A stretch of DNA of 64,000 bases. Origin: Mytilus galloprovincialis. Taxonomy: Eukaryota > Mollusca > Bivalvia > Mytilida > Mytilidae. The translations under genes and the position numbers were made by a program. The stretch lies in the NCBI RefSeq assembly GCF_965363235.1, contig NC_134842.1:31558958-31622957 (forward strand). The letters run 5' to 3'. Positions 50,201 to 59,500 of this stretch are shown piece by piece (position 1 is the first letter of the stretch; every line of letters begins with the position of its first letter). Below the pieces are notes generated by a model. It was given only the letters and a program-made list of their open reading frames with translations. It did no database searches and was not told the DNA's origin.

Positions 50201-53200
50201 TCCCTCCCGTTACTGGTTTAGTTTCATATTAATACAAAAAATAACCCGTATCTTTTTACATGATTTTATCAATATCAATACCAAAATATGACCTGGCAAC
50301 AGTGTCGTAACTATATCCAATAAAAGATTGGATCATAAATACCTGAACTTATCAGATGAATTAAATTTTACCATCTACAAATGGTTACTTAGGAATAGGA
50401 AATGAACAATCAAAATATAGATATCAAAATCCAGAAAGGGAAGTGAACATTGCTAGTATAAACTTTATTTGAAATCAGTTCAGCTGCATAAATCTCTTTA
50501 GTATTCATACTGAAGTCGTCATTATTTATAGTCAATGTATCATCCAAATATCTAAAAATGATTCAATGTTAGATTCAGATGTTGTTTCGACGGGTCTTTG
50601 CTGATTTTAGTCAAAAATTGTAACTCATGATAATATAGAAACAGGTCCGCAATAAGTGGTGTACAGTAAGTCCCCATTAGAATTCCGATAAATTGACCAT
50701 ATCCTGAATCTCCAAAGCGAACAACAATGGTATCTAGTAAAAATTTAAGGACAGTTATATTATCAGAGGATGTTCAAATGACATAGTTATTTTGTGTGTT
50801 GTTCCTAAAAAATGTCCTTAAAGAGTTTGAATATATATAATATATCGGATTCTGACTGTTTCGAAGTGCTTCAAATATTCAACATTTAAAAAAAGGTATA
50901 TATATAAATGATATGAACATGCCGAAAACTGAAAATGTTTCACGTCAGGGGTGTTACAATGGTTAGGTTATTTTTATTCTTTGGTATCTACTATTTTTAC
51001 AACATTGTCACAACAATGCAGCGTAGTCATAAATTATGTCCCAAAAATCCAATGAAATCTTCAATGAGCTGAATTTTTGTGGCCACTAGAGGCATAATAA
51101 ATACAAATCAATACTTTCATATAGCTAGGGTAGTGCAAATGCAATATACAAATTACAAATACAAATGCAACGAAGGATACTCGTATCGGCCAGAATATGT
51201 AAGAATGATTCGATACAATTAATAATTGTAGATATATGTCAAGCCTGAAAAAAATCTAAAACTCATGGTGCTCTCATCTTCAACTCTTTGTTCTGTAAAC
51301 CAAAAACAAGAATAAAGTTGAAGAGCATTCAGGACCTAAGATTCCGAAATCTTGTGCCAAATACGGCTTAGGTAATCTATGCCTGGGATAAGAAATTCCT
51401 TAGTATTTCGAACAATTCACCAATGATGTGTACCTATTCAAATTTGTGAAAAGTTGCAAGGATCAGGTTAAATATGAATACGTTGTAGGTTTTCAGGGGA
51501 AAATATGTAGTCTTATCTTCTATCACTCTTGTGCTTATATTTAACACTGGTGACACTACTCCTTTAATCACAAAAAAGTTACATGTTATTGCAAATTAAT
51601 TGCATGCTACCCAATTTAGTCCTCACAAAAGATGGTTGTACTAATGCATTTATCCATGTAACATATATAGAATTAGACGAGAGGGGCGAAAGAAATCAGA
51701 TGGACATTCAAACTCATAGATCGATAATAAACTGACAACGCCATGGCTAAAAAAGAAAAAAAACATCAAACAGACAGACAGACAAACAGACAATTAATAG
51801 TACACAAGACACAACATATAAAACTAAAGACTAAGCAACACGAACCCCATCAAAATCTGGGGATGATCTCATGTGCTCCTGAAGGGTAGGCAGATCTTGA
51901 TTAACATATGGTACCCGTCGTGTTGCTTATGTTATTACACACCAGGTAAATAGTCTAATTCGGTAAGTCACATTCGTGAAACGGGGTCGGGATTGTAATT
52001 ACGACATAAAAACATATCCGATATCATCTGTGAAACGGGTATTCCATAACAGTCAACTAACTCGTGATGGCGTTCGTAAAATTTACGAAGGGATAACCAT
52101 TTGGAACACTAGGTTTTATAGTTTCCTTTTGAGTAGCACTTCTCTATCAGGAAAATCACGATAGGAAATTAAAGCATAGGAATATCGTAACAATTGGAAA
52201 ATTTATATTCGCATGCAGGCGCTGCTGGAATAATTGCTACAAAGAAATGGAAAATTTACAACTAGGAAGCTGAAATCATCTCTTTTTTATAAATTGTTTA
52301 CTTGCAATGCCTTTTAAACCACACCTCCATACTTTTGTATGTGCCATAATGATACATGAAATCGGAAAATGTGTGCTATAGTTGTGCTACAACAACACGC
52401 ACAAAAAACCCAAGAGGAGTCAAAGTAGATCTTTGACAATAGAAAAGGACTAAACAGATCTAAGTCAACACATGTCGCTGAATTTCACAGACCATATGCA
52501 ATTCTGCCATAAAGCTTACGTTCAAAATCCAGTAGGTACACATTAGATTTCTGTTTTTCAACAAGCACATTAAAATGTGATGTTTATACACGAAAGACTT
52601 TTGACACAGAAATACAAGATGAACTATAATTCTAATACAAATGTAAATAAAAAATCAGACTATAGTTTTGTATGACGTTTTAGTTCGTTGTATGAAAAAG
52701 ACCAGTGCTTTCTTCTAAGATTTTCGTCTTCTACAAATGACGAAAAAGCAACCCCAAAACACACATATTTTTTGGGAGATTAACTTAATTATTAACTATA
52801 CACAGACGTTTGTACAATATGCCAGGCTCTAAATTGCTTCCAGATTAATCAAAAATGAAACCAATTTTACGGATCCCATAGACAATTAATTCTCTCAAGT
52901 ACAAAAATGTGTTATAACTGAAGACAATCGCGGAATTTGAATAGGAAGATATTTCATGCGATTTTTTTTCAAAAGTTGGATGCAACATATGTTTGCAAAT
53001 ATTAAAAGATTTGTATAATTAAAAGTTCCTATATACACGATATACAGTATAAACATGATAAACCCACCTTCAAATGTAGAAGCAATCGTAAAATGTCACC
53101 CATACTAAAATAAGGATCTTTTTACATGTTTTATACTGTGAATGTATTTATTTTCGTTGATTCCAATTTTTGTAGATAGAGGAAAACTTGCCTTTTCGAG

Positions 53201-55201
53201 GATATTTAATTTTGTGGTTTCGAATTTTATTGGACATCGAATTTGTGGCACCCGGGTAACCACGAAATCAACGAATATTGGAATCAAAGGAATAAAAATG
53301 AATCCTTAGTAATTAGTGTAACAACACTACTACAACTAAAACCGCCTGATTGTAATCTTTATAGTAGTAATAATTTGGCATAATATGGCAAAATAAGATG
53401 ACCAAATTTATATTAGAAGATTTGATATGATTACCGAGGAGACAACTCTCCACAAGAGACAATGACACAGAAATTAACAACTATAGGTCACCGTACAGCT
53501 TCAACAATAAGTAAAAGTTTATTTTCCTAGTAATAAGCTATCCAACATCAAACTTTCCGGAAAATACACTTGCATACAACAATCGGACGGCCAATTTAGC
53601 TACGAAGTTAAAGAGTATTTGAAACAAACTGTATTACAAAATTGTTGTCTAGATAAAGAAAGGCAACAGTAGTATACCGATGTTCAAACTCATAAATCCA
53701 TGGACAAAAAACAAAATCGGGGTAACAAACTAAAACTGAGGGAAACGCATTAAATATAAGAGGAGAACAACGACACAACACTACAATGTAACACACACAG
53801 AAACGGACCAAGCAACAGACAAAATCCCACGAGAATAACAAATATAACATCAAAACCAAATACATGAATTTGGGATAGACAAGTACCGTGACACGTCTTA
53901 TCGCAATGTGAATTTACACTCAAAAATAAGAGAAAACAATATCTAGAACTATAATTAGATACAGAAAAATTCTTTTTTTAGAAAACGTTTTTCCAAATCT
54001 AAAAATAGAATAAATGCGTGAAAGGTAAACCCTCAGGGTAAACCTCCAATATACTATTTAAGTGTTTGAAGGACACAGGTCTTCAAACACTTAAATAGTA
54101 TATTGTAGGTTAGCCTTTAACACATTTATTCTACTTTTAGATTTAAAAAAACCGTTTATTGATATTTTAGAAGTCAATGCAATTTGAATGTTAGCTAATG
54201 TCACAAAAATGTGTCAGATGAGGCAAAGTGATTCAATGTGAGTGGATTTTGTTTTTATATAATAATGATCTTTTAAGACCTGTGTCACTTTTGATATGTT
54301 AATTTTTTGTAGATATTTAACAGAGTGTAAAGATTTGATTTCAATGTTTTGAAAATGAATGTATTAAATCAATTTAAAGGTTTGAACAAAAACTAGATTG
54401 TTAGTTTGAAGATTGTGTATGCGCCGATTAGTGACTAACTAGTCAGAGAATCTGGCAATTGAGAAATACGAAACACAATATGGAATGTGGGCTGCTAGAC
54501 ATACTAGCAGCAATAAATACGGGAATAACACCTGGATAAAAATTTCCTTACATCTACCCACAACGTTTTGTGGTTGTAACTAATAGATATTTCCAATTAT
54601 GTCAAGGTGTAATTACTTGTACCTCATGAATGGTTTATATAATTACTCTCAGATGCCCTTAATTCTAAAAATTAAAACGATATAGAAAAAAAAAAATCTT
54701 CCTTTTAATATGAGTGTTATATTTGTAGTAATTTCAACACTTCACTTTTACAAAAGACATATTTATCAATAAAATCAAATCTAAGACTTATATTTCCCCT
54801 TTACAATATGAGTGACTTCTATTTTCTAAAGATCTTTATGATCACAGAAACATATAAATTTTTATTTCATCTTATATTTTTCGTGAGAAAAAAAAATTCC
54901 AAAATCATTGCACGATCACATGAACGCGAACACCTGACTATTTTAAAAATTAAACTCGTCTACCAACAACGAATAACATATGGTCAAAATAGCCTAACTT
55001 AATACAGACACACACATGAGGGGTTACATTTTTAGTTTAACATTTGCATTTAACAACCACGAAAAGTATATCACATATTGTAAGACTAATAAATGAAAAT
55101 AACACCTTTAAATTATTGATAACGTGTGTTTTTCTAGACTTACTGTCAATGGGAATGCTCCAACATTTGAAAACCAGGATGTATTAAACTACATCAAGTG
55201 A
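26187..55201 (+). CDS. Gene B: large LDLa / half-LDLa mucin-like single-pass membrane protein
   Basis: Exons: 26187-26270 (ATG 26219), 30063-30173, 35991-38174, 43225-43315 and 43955-44082 or to the stop at 44129. A candidate last exon is at 55138-55201. The first five exons join in frame and give 870 residues if exon 5 reads to its own TAA. Leader: [18 protein letters not shown]. LDLa: residues 21-55, six cysteines, with an intact acidic box ([10 protein letters not shown]). Half-LDLa: 62-81 ([17 protein letters not shown]). Residues 85 to about 770 are a Ser/Thr stalk built of 9-residue units (consensus TVQLSSTES). Then comes a conserved [10 protein letters not shown] juxtamembrane, a span at 784-807 ([20 protein letters not shown]...), and a tail containing [10 protein letters not shown]. 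The stalk is likely O-glycosylated and extended. Function unknown; a surface receptor or membrane mucin is inferred. Confidence 0.82.
27040..27200 (-). repeat. Interspersed repeat family 5
   Basis: Shares ACTAAAACTGAGGGAAAC and AACGACACAACA blocks with 53660-53880, same orientation. In gene B intron 1. Confidence 0.65.
27371..27537. mobile_element. Short hAT-like non-autonomous element
   Basis: Ends are GGGGCGGATGCAGG and CTGGATCCGCCACTG, matching the CAGTGGCGGATCC type of terminus. The 8-bp sequence TTCTCCCA lies directly at both sides (with a 2-base overlap into the left end), as expected for a hAT target duplication. G-rich interior, no coding. In gene B intron 1. Confidence 0.75.
27600..29735. 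other. Gene B intron 1, remainder
   Basis: AT-rich intron with no further exon, repeat or RNA gene that I can support. Confidence 0.4.
29741..29869. mobile_element. 129-bp palindromic MITE-like element
   Basis: Inverted ends: TATCATATTATGGAGGGG at left and CCCCTCCATAACATGATA at right, with GCG and CGC just inside. In gene B intron 1. Confidence 0.8.
30063..30173 (+). CDS. Gene B exon 2, LDLa domain
   Basis: 111 nt, CAG acceptor, GTAAGT donor. It has the same length and phases as gene C exon 2. Encodes EFEC, NGNCI, LRC, FDC and DKSDEEN; the final cysteine is split over intron 2. Confidence 0.92.
31190..31520 (+). repeat. Fragments of repeat family 1 and of the Penelope-like 3' tail family
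   Basis: 31190-31265 matches family 1 (TTTTATAGCTGACTAAGTGG). 31280-31520 matches the tail that follows the Penelope-like remnant at 46400-46620 (CACCTGAGATCA, GTTTGTCTTT, AGCCATGG). In gene B intron 2. Confidence 0.6.
32420..33250. other. Gene B intron 2, no feature seen
   Basis: No exon, conserved motif or repeat recognised. The minus-strand reading frame of 94 codons here has no recognisable domain and is not called. Confidence 0.35.
33255..33745 (+). repeat. Interspersed repeat family 2
   Basis: Plus-oriented partner of 17655-18290 and 49865-50260. Contains GTGGCCTTCGG and TGCTCTATGGTTGGGTTGTT. In gene B intron 2. Confidence 0.75.
33750..35740. other. Gene B intron 2, remainder
   Basis: AT-rich with no exon or repeat that I can name. 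From 35740 to the acceptor at 35990 the intron aligns with the short gene C intron 2, so it is ancestral sequence. Confidence 0.4.
35991..38174 (+). CDS. Gene B exon 3, half-LDLa module and giant Ser/Thr-rich repeat stalk
   Basis: 2184 nt from a TTGAAG acceptor to a CCAG/GTATTC donor; phase 1 at both ends. It completes the last LDLa cysteine, encodes [14 protein letters not shown] and the rest of the half-LDLa, then about 690 stalk residues. From 36780 to 37250 the stalk is an array of 27-bp units (TVQLSSTES). From 37450 to 38100 it becomes 37-residue modules, each opening with S-[MI]-x2-[DE]-[QH]-T-x-S. A near-exact 54-bp tandem duplication is at 37523-37576 and 37577-37630. No other cysteine or globular domain is seen. 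If the donor is not used, the frame stops about 20 nt later, with no membrane span. Confidence 0.9.
36780..37250 (+). repeat. Coding 27-bp minisatellite in gene B stalk
   Basis: Some 16 to 17 consecutive units of 27 bp, consensus peptide TVQLSSTES, with one 30-bp unit. The first five or so units are the most alike. Confidence 0.85.
37450..38100 (+). repeat. Coding 111-bp higher-order repeat in gene B stalk
   Basis: Three consecutive modules of exactly 37 residues open with [20 protein letters not shown] and [10 protein letters not shown], then a final partial one opens with [10 protein letters not shown]. An earlier one ([10 protein letters not shown]) is stretched by extra 9-residue units. 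37 is four 9-mers plus one residue. Confidence 0.82.
39455..39660 (+). repeat. Partial copy of interspersed repeat family 1
   Basis: Contains ATGTATGTGCCTGTTCCAAG and the TTTGTTTTTCTTTCATTTTT block. Ends near a poly(G) run at about 39620. Nested in the 3.87-kb element. Confidence 0.6.
39690..41340. repeat. Degenerate tandem units inside the 3.87-kb element
   Basis: About five or six units of roughly 230-400 bp, recognised by the repeated blocks ATCAACCAAAACTGACCATA, TATATAGC(T/C)GCA(C/T)AG and AAACAAAT(A/T)TCAGTAGTTT. A hAT-like G-rich short element (about 39950-40075) and a family 1 fragment (40862-40998) are inserted in it. Confidence 0.65.
40862..40998 (+). repeat. Family 1 fragment nested in a tandem unit
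   Basis: Runs from TTACTATGCGGTATGGGC to GGCAATCATACCACATCTTC. It interrupts the GACCATATT motif of the surrounding unit. Confidence 0.75.
43225..43315 (+). CDS. Gene B exon 4, membrane span
   Basis: 91 nt, TTTTACAG acceptor, GTAAGA donor (phase 2 out). The stalk ends TNDP-D; the span [20 protein letters not shown] continues to TVLF, followed by the basic stop-transfer RSAKMR. Aligns with gene C exon 4 ([12 protein letters not shown] against [12 protein letters not shown]). Confidence 0.9.
43955..44129 (+). CDS. Gene B exon 5, cytoplasmic tail
   Basis: TTATTCAG acceptor. Encodes [10 protein letters not shown], an acidic DDEPTVF segment, then [11 protein letters not shown] strong GTAAGT donor starts at 44083, conserved in gene C. 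If unused, the frame runs on through [15 protein letters not shown] to a stop at 44127-44129. Sequence after the donor does not keep the protein conserved between B and C, which favours splicing at 44082. Confidence 0.82.
44790..44960 (+). repeat. Interspersed repeat family 4
   Basis: TTTGGCAAAACTTTTAGGAA, then AGACGAAACGCGCATCTGGC, then TTGGTATCTATGATGAGTTT. Inverted copies at 15960-16160 and 63785-63960, and a fragment near 51290-51420. Confidence 0.75.
44961..46019. other. Gene B intron 5 (if the last exon call holds), no feature seen
   Basis: AT-rich, short motif-free reading frames only. I searched for an extra tail exon here and did not find one I could support. Confidence 0.35.
46020..46640 (+). 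mobile_element. Penelope-like retroelement, 3' remnant and tail (broken)
   Basis: The first 350 bases resemble the C-terminal RT end of the Penelope-like element at 4641-7545 and that at 51960-52320 (opposite strand). The rest is the associated non-coding tail with AGCCATGG. Heavily worn, short, old. Confidence 0.6.
47340..47690 (-). repeat. Repeat with ACGG/ACGAA tract and internal 110-bp tandem duplication
   Basis: The unit AATTCCCATAAATGGGG to GAAAACTTTAACC(T/C)GAAGC is present about twice (47470-47690). An opposite-strand relative is at 62430-62650 (CCGTCCGTTCGTTCG and CAAATTAGAGAT). Confidence 0.65.
47740..47900. repeat. Degenerate CGGGAT-rich repeat
   Basis: The motif CGGGAT or its variants recurs about eight times around a poly(T) run. 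No coding. Confidence 0.5.
48056..48220. mobile_element. Short hAT-like non-autonomous element
   Basis: Ends CAGAGGCGGATTTAAGG and CTGGATCCGCCACTG, as at 27371-27537. TAATG flanks both sides, so a target duplication is possible but incomplete. G-rich interior. Confidence 0.7.
48490..49268 (+). repeat. Interspersed repeat family 3
   Basis: Same order of blocks as 3640-4632: AAAGGGCAATAACTCCTTA, CTATGTTCTATTTTTAG, a GACGACGAC tract, GCCAAGTGATG and GGTGAGCTA at the end. Confidence 0.75.
49865..50260 (-). repeat. Interspersed repeat family 2, inverted diverged copy
   Basis: Matches 17655-18290 in order and orientation (AACAGCCGAAAGCTACCAAT, CCCCAGACCTCAAGTAAAAT, ATTGAAAGATCATGTCTTCG). Confidence 0.65.
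50430..51250 (-). mobile_element. Penelope-like reverse transcriptase remnant (broken)
   Basis: On the minus strand the stretch near 50560-50460 reads [14 protein letters not shown], the RT catalytic motif C region of Penelope-like elements (usual form R-Y-x-D-D-x-L). It is followed by EIYAAEL. Upstream, GILMGTYC resembles motif B'. Many breaks; clearly dead. Confidence 0.7.
51660..52320 (-). mobile_element. Penelope-like 3' remnant with tail, inverted (broken)
   Basis: Mirror arrangement of 46020-46640: tail (51660-51940, including GCCATGGC) and then the C-terminal RT end. Worn and incomplete. Probably the 3' part of the same insertion as 50430-51250 or of a neighbour; the connection cannot be settled here. 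Confidence 0.55.
53430..53515 (-). repeat. Family 1 fragment, inverted
   Basis: CCACAAGAGACAATGACACA and CTATAGGTCACCGTAC blocks. Confidence 0.7.
53660..53880 (-). repeat. Interspersed repeat family 5
   Basis: CTAAAACTGAGGGAAACGCA and AACGACACAACA blocks, as at 27040-27200. Confidence 0.65.
53984..54157. repeat. Long hairpin, arms of about 80 bp, 9-nt loop
   Basis: The inner 25 bp pair perfectly (54047-54071 with 54081-54105). Outer arms continue with few mismatches to AACGTTTTTCCAAATCT and its partner. Either a small foldback element or the DNA of a hairpin RNA. Confidence 0.85.
55138..55201 (+). CDS. Candidate last exon of gene B tail
   Basis: TTTTTCTAG acceptor followed by an open frame, [20 protein letters not shown], ending at TGA (55199-55201). 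Fusing it to exon 5 directly would use another frame (15 codons, stop at 55185-55187), so either an unseen small exon lies between them or that other frame is right. Support comes from position: about 1.3 kb before gene C, with a poly(A) signal after it. Confidence 0.35.
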
Positions 55202-55950
55202 AGAGCTTAATAATTCTAGTGGCATGATAAGATAGCTAAATTTATATAAGGGAGGTGAAATCAGTTTCTTTTTAATTTTGTAATCTATCAACACTATTTC
55301 GGGAAGGATGAGAGTCTATGGGCCTGACACAAATAAGTTTTAGAAATATGTTATTTTCAAGTTTTCTTTATTGTTTCTAAGTTTGCTTAATATTTAAGTT
55401 TTGACTATGTAAACTGAAAACAATGGTAATAATCTGGAGCTGATATGTAAAGAAAGCTTCAATTAGCATGAATTATATGTAATATATCAACGTAGAAAGG
55501 TTCGTACAAAAAGGATGTACGTCAAACTTTTAGAGTTTTATTTCGCACACTTACAAACAAAAAAACAGATCCTAAACTATTGATCATTATTTGTACTCAA
55601 TAGTGAATATTTATAAATGATAATATTTGCACGGTTATACGTATATAGAATATGACTCAATTCACTGTATTTGTCGTAAACAACAAAAGATTGAATTTTA
55701 AATCCTTTAAAATGTATTTTTTCGAAACAGGTAGTTGAGGAAATTCCATTATGTGATATATTCTGTGTCTAGTTCAATAGATGTGTAATATTGTTTCTTC
55801 ATATTGCTATATGTTATAATGTAAGTGACTTATGAATAGATTATTTTAAGCTGAAATTCTTTTACACATTTTTCATTTATCTTTGTGTATAAAGTATCAT
55901 TTTAGCTTTCATTAGTTTACTTAATAAAATTTAACAAAGCAAAAGTAGGA
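55202..55950 (+). other. Possible gene B 3' UTR with poly(A) signal
   Basis: AT-rich stretch without repeats, with AATAAA at 55923-55928. Gene C's first visible exon begins about 0.5 kb later. Confidence 0.4.
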
Positions 55951-56437
55951 GATAGCTGAAATGGTAGAATCTATAGTAAGCAATGATAATATTGATATAT
56001 AAATACGAAGATATGGTATAATTTCTCATTTGTCAACTATCCTTCAGATGGTAAGTGACAGATAATGAAAATGTGAGCAACTATATATCAACATACGGTC
56101 TTAATCAATTAGCAAAGATTATACCAAATAGTAAGTTATAAAAGGTGACGACATGACTAAACTTGACATAAGAAAACCATCAAATTGACAATAGTACAAA
56201 AGCAATTAATGAAATATTTCATTATTCATTTTTGAACTTTGAATAATGAATAATCAAAAATTGACGTACTTGTTATAAGTCAATATGTCAAATTTGTAGA
56301 ACAAAATTTTTCAACTGTTACATAAGTTTATTGATTCGAATTAGATATGCAGTAATGATGTTTTAAAATATTACCCTTCTGTATGTTGATGTTTTCAATT
56401 ATAAAACATTGATTTTAAAGTTGAATGTTTTTTCTAG

Positions 56438-56522
56438 TTTGACAGTATTTTGTAAAATGGTTCAGCAGTGATGGTTATAAACATCCTGTTTTTAATCGTA
56501 TTCAGTAAAGACATTTTAACAG
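56438..56522 (+). CDS. Gene C exon with start codon and signal peptide
   Basis: TTTTCTAG acceptor, 33-nt leader, ATG at 56471, GTATGT donor, phase 1. A tiny upstream frame (MVQQ, 56457-56471) ends in TGATG, so its stop overlaps the main ATG. Gene B lacks it. Confidence 0.78.
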
Positions 56523-59500
56523 GTATGTAGATATTAACTTAAACTGTTTAATATGATACATATTGGAATTGAGAACTAGCTAATTTACATCATCACTGTT
56601 ATCTAGTTAAGTGATAGCAAAACAGATATAATATTCACAGGGTACGTACGTATAGTTTACCATATGGCTTGATCTTGAACAACATCTTCTTATTTACATG
56701 GGTGAAAAAAATGACAAAACATAACATTTGATACTGAACTTTATGTAGAAAACTTATTTCAAACGGGATAACACATCGGAAATGTTGTTAACCGTGCCCG
56801 GAAAGTTAGAAATGATCCTTGTAAACTTATCGCTCCTTTAAATAAACTTATTCTAAAGGTTACCAATCCAACACTGTAATAAGATCATTGAATATTGTTT
56901 TTATTGGTATAAATATTGATTTTGTTATCAGTAAATTAAAAACAAACTAAATATTACTAGAATGTAATATACATATACACATTCATGGATCTACAATCTG
57001 TCGATACCTGTATCTTGCATTGCAGCAGGTTATGTTTTTCACTGACTGTTTATGACGTCTTTACACTAAATCCATTGTGTACGGATTGAGAATTTAGTCT
57101 TCGATGCATGATTGTTTTGTTAGTTTTTAGTGGCTTTAAACTAGCTGTCAGACAACTGCGAGTACTCTCAGATCTGTTCCAAGTGTCCACTTGTATTTTT
57201 GTCCATCTTATGAGTTAAGCCTTTTTCAACTGATTTTTATAGTTCGTTCTTATGTTGTACTGTTATAACACTGTCCCAGGTTAGAGAGGGGGGTTGGATC
57301 CCGGTAACATGTTTAACCCTGCCACATTATGTATGTACGTGCCTGTCCCAAGTCAGGAGCCTGTAATTCAGTGGTTGTTGTTTGTTTATGTGTTACATAT
57401 TTGTTTTTCGTTCATTTTTTTTTTTATATAAATAAGGCCGTAAGTTTTCTCGTTTTATTTGTTTTACATTGTCATTTCGGGGCCTTTTATAGCTGACTAT
57501 GCGGTATGGGCTTTGCTCATTGTTGAAGGCCGTACGGTGACCTATAGTCCTTAATTTTTGTGTCATTTGTTCTCTTGTGGACAGTTGTCTAATTGGCAAT
57601 CATGCCACATCTTCTTTTTTATATTTAAAAAAATTAATGTTATTGAATAAGACAAAATTCGCATATTTATTGTTAGAGTTTGCTGATTTTCATATAAGCA
57701 AAATTGATTTATATTTCTCAGATTATTTTGCTTGATTGCGTCAATTACTATGAAGGCATATGCATTTACATTTTTTAAAATGTAAGTGGAAATGAGAAAA
57801 ACATGAAATTGTAAAAACTCCCCTGTCTAGTAAAAAATATTCATAATATAAAGGAGTATCAAATACTAGATACAGAATTTAACATGTTTAAATCATCTAT
57901 AACTAAATAGTCAATGGTCTTTGATTATGTCTACATTTTATATTTAGTACCAGGGTTACCATGTAATACAAGTGAGTTTCAATGTAACAATGGAAACTGT
58001 ATTGTAAATGCATTACGATGTAACAACGATAATGATTGTGGCGACCTTTCAGACGAATTGAATTGTAAGTATACAAGTCAATATGAGTAATTCCATGAAA
58101 GTACTTCTTACTTATTGACGGCTGGAATAAATCGTTTGATAAATTTGTAATTATCTTTAATACTGATTTTTTTTTATCAAATTCAATTTCAAGTACTACA
58201 AAATTTTAAAGTATTCTATTTTTTTTTCTCGGTCAAATCGATTTAATTTATTTACGACATTTAACCTTTACATTGTAAACTGTCTATTTGATATTTGTTC
58301 AGTTTAATTTACGTCTTCTACCAAAAGTAGCCGTCACGTCACGTTAATGCAGAGGTAAACGTAAAAAATTAACGCACGTTTACTCTTTGTGTCTACTAAA
58401 ATTTCGGCGTTTACGAACCAAACTATATTTTATTACTTTTATTAACTGAAGGTACATCAATTGAGCCTCCTTGTCCAGAAAATGGATTTAGGTGTTCCTC
58501 CGGATACTGTGCAAACACCGAAGCAGATTGCGCCCAGAATTCGTCTTCATTAGAAGTATCTATCGATTTAGCCCCAACAGCATCAATGTATACAGTCTTG
58601 ACAACGTCTGCAAAACTTACAAAATCTATAATGCCATCCTTGGTTGACAAATTAACGTCATCAGTATTATTTTCCACATCCACAGTAGCAGTATTTATTG
58701 ATTCGACTTTTTCACAATCTGTCTTAACAACACATGATTTATTATCTCAATATGAAACAGCTTCATTATCAAATACACCGTCAGGTGCATCACTTTCTAC
58801 AGCACAAACTGAATCAACATCATCATATATTTCTACTAAATCAGTGGTTATTTCGTCATCCGAATCATCAGGATCATCGATGTATACAGACTTTATAGTT
58901 TCTCTTAGCGATTCTATAGCGTCAATAGTTATAACCGAATCGAGAGCAGCAATATTGTCTTCCGATTCACAACTTCCCTTTGAAACAACATTTTTATCTT
59001 CATTCCCGATGGATCAGACACTTGTATTGTCATCACAGACTGTCAAATCAACAGAATCATTTACATTGCCAACTGAACCGACAACATCAATAGTTTCGAC
59101 TGAACAAATTAATCCAGTATCAACTAATGAATCAAGTATTCAATCTTCAATGGAAACCACACAAACCGTAATACCACTTTCTATAAACTCAACAGTTCAA
59201 TTGTCGCCGAATGAACAAACAGATCAATTATCATCAACTGAACCAACAGTTCAATTATCAACTTCTGAATTAAGTACTCAATTATTATCGACTGAATCAC
59301 CGTTTCATTTAATATCGGCTGAATCAACGGTTCATTTATCTTCAACAGAATCAACAGTTCAGTTATCATCAATGGAATCAATGTTTCAGTTATCATCGAC
59401 TGAATTTTCAGGTCATTTATCATCAATTGAATCAACAGTTCAATTATCGGCTAAATCATCAGTTCTACTATCATCGACTATATCTACAGCTCAGTTATCA

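Noticed and set aside
53145-53300. Weak inverted repeat (GTTGATTCCAATTTT with AATATTGGAATCAA)
   Set aside because: Arms are short and imperfect; possible MITE but ends could not be defined.
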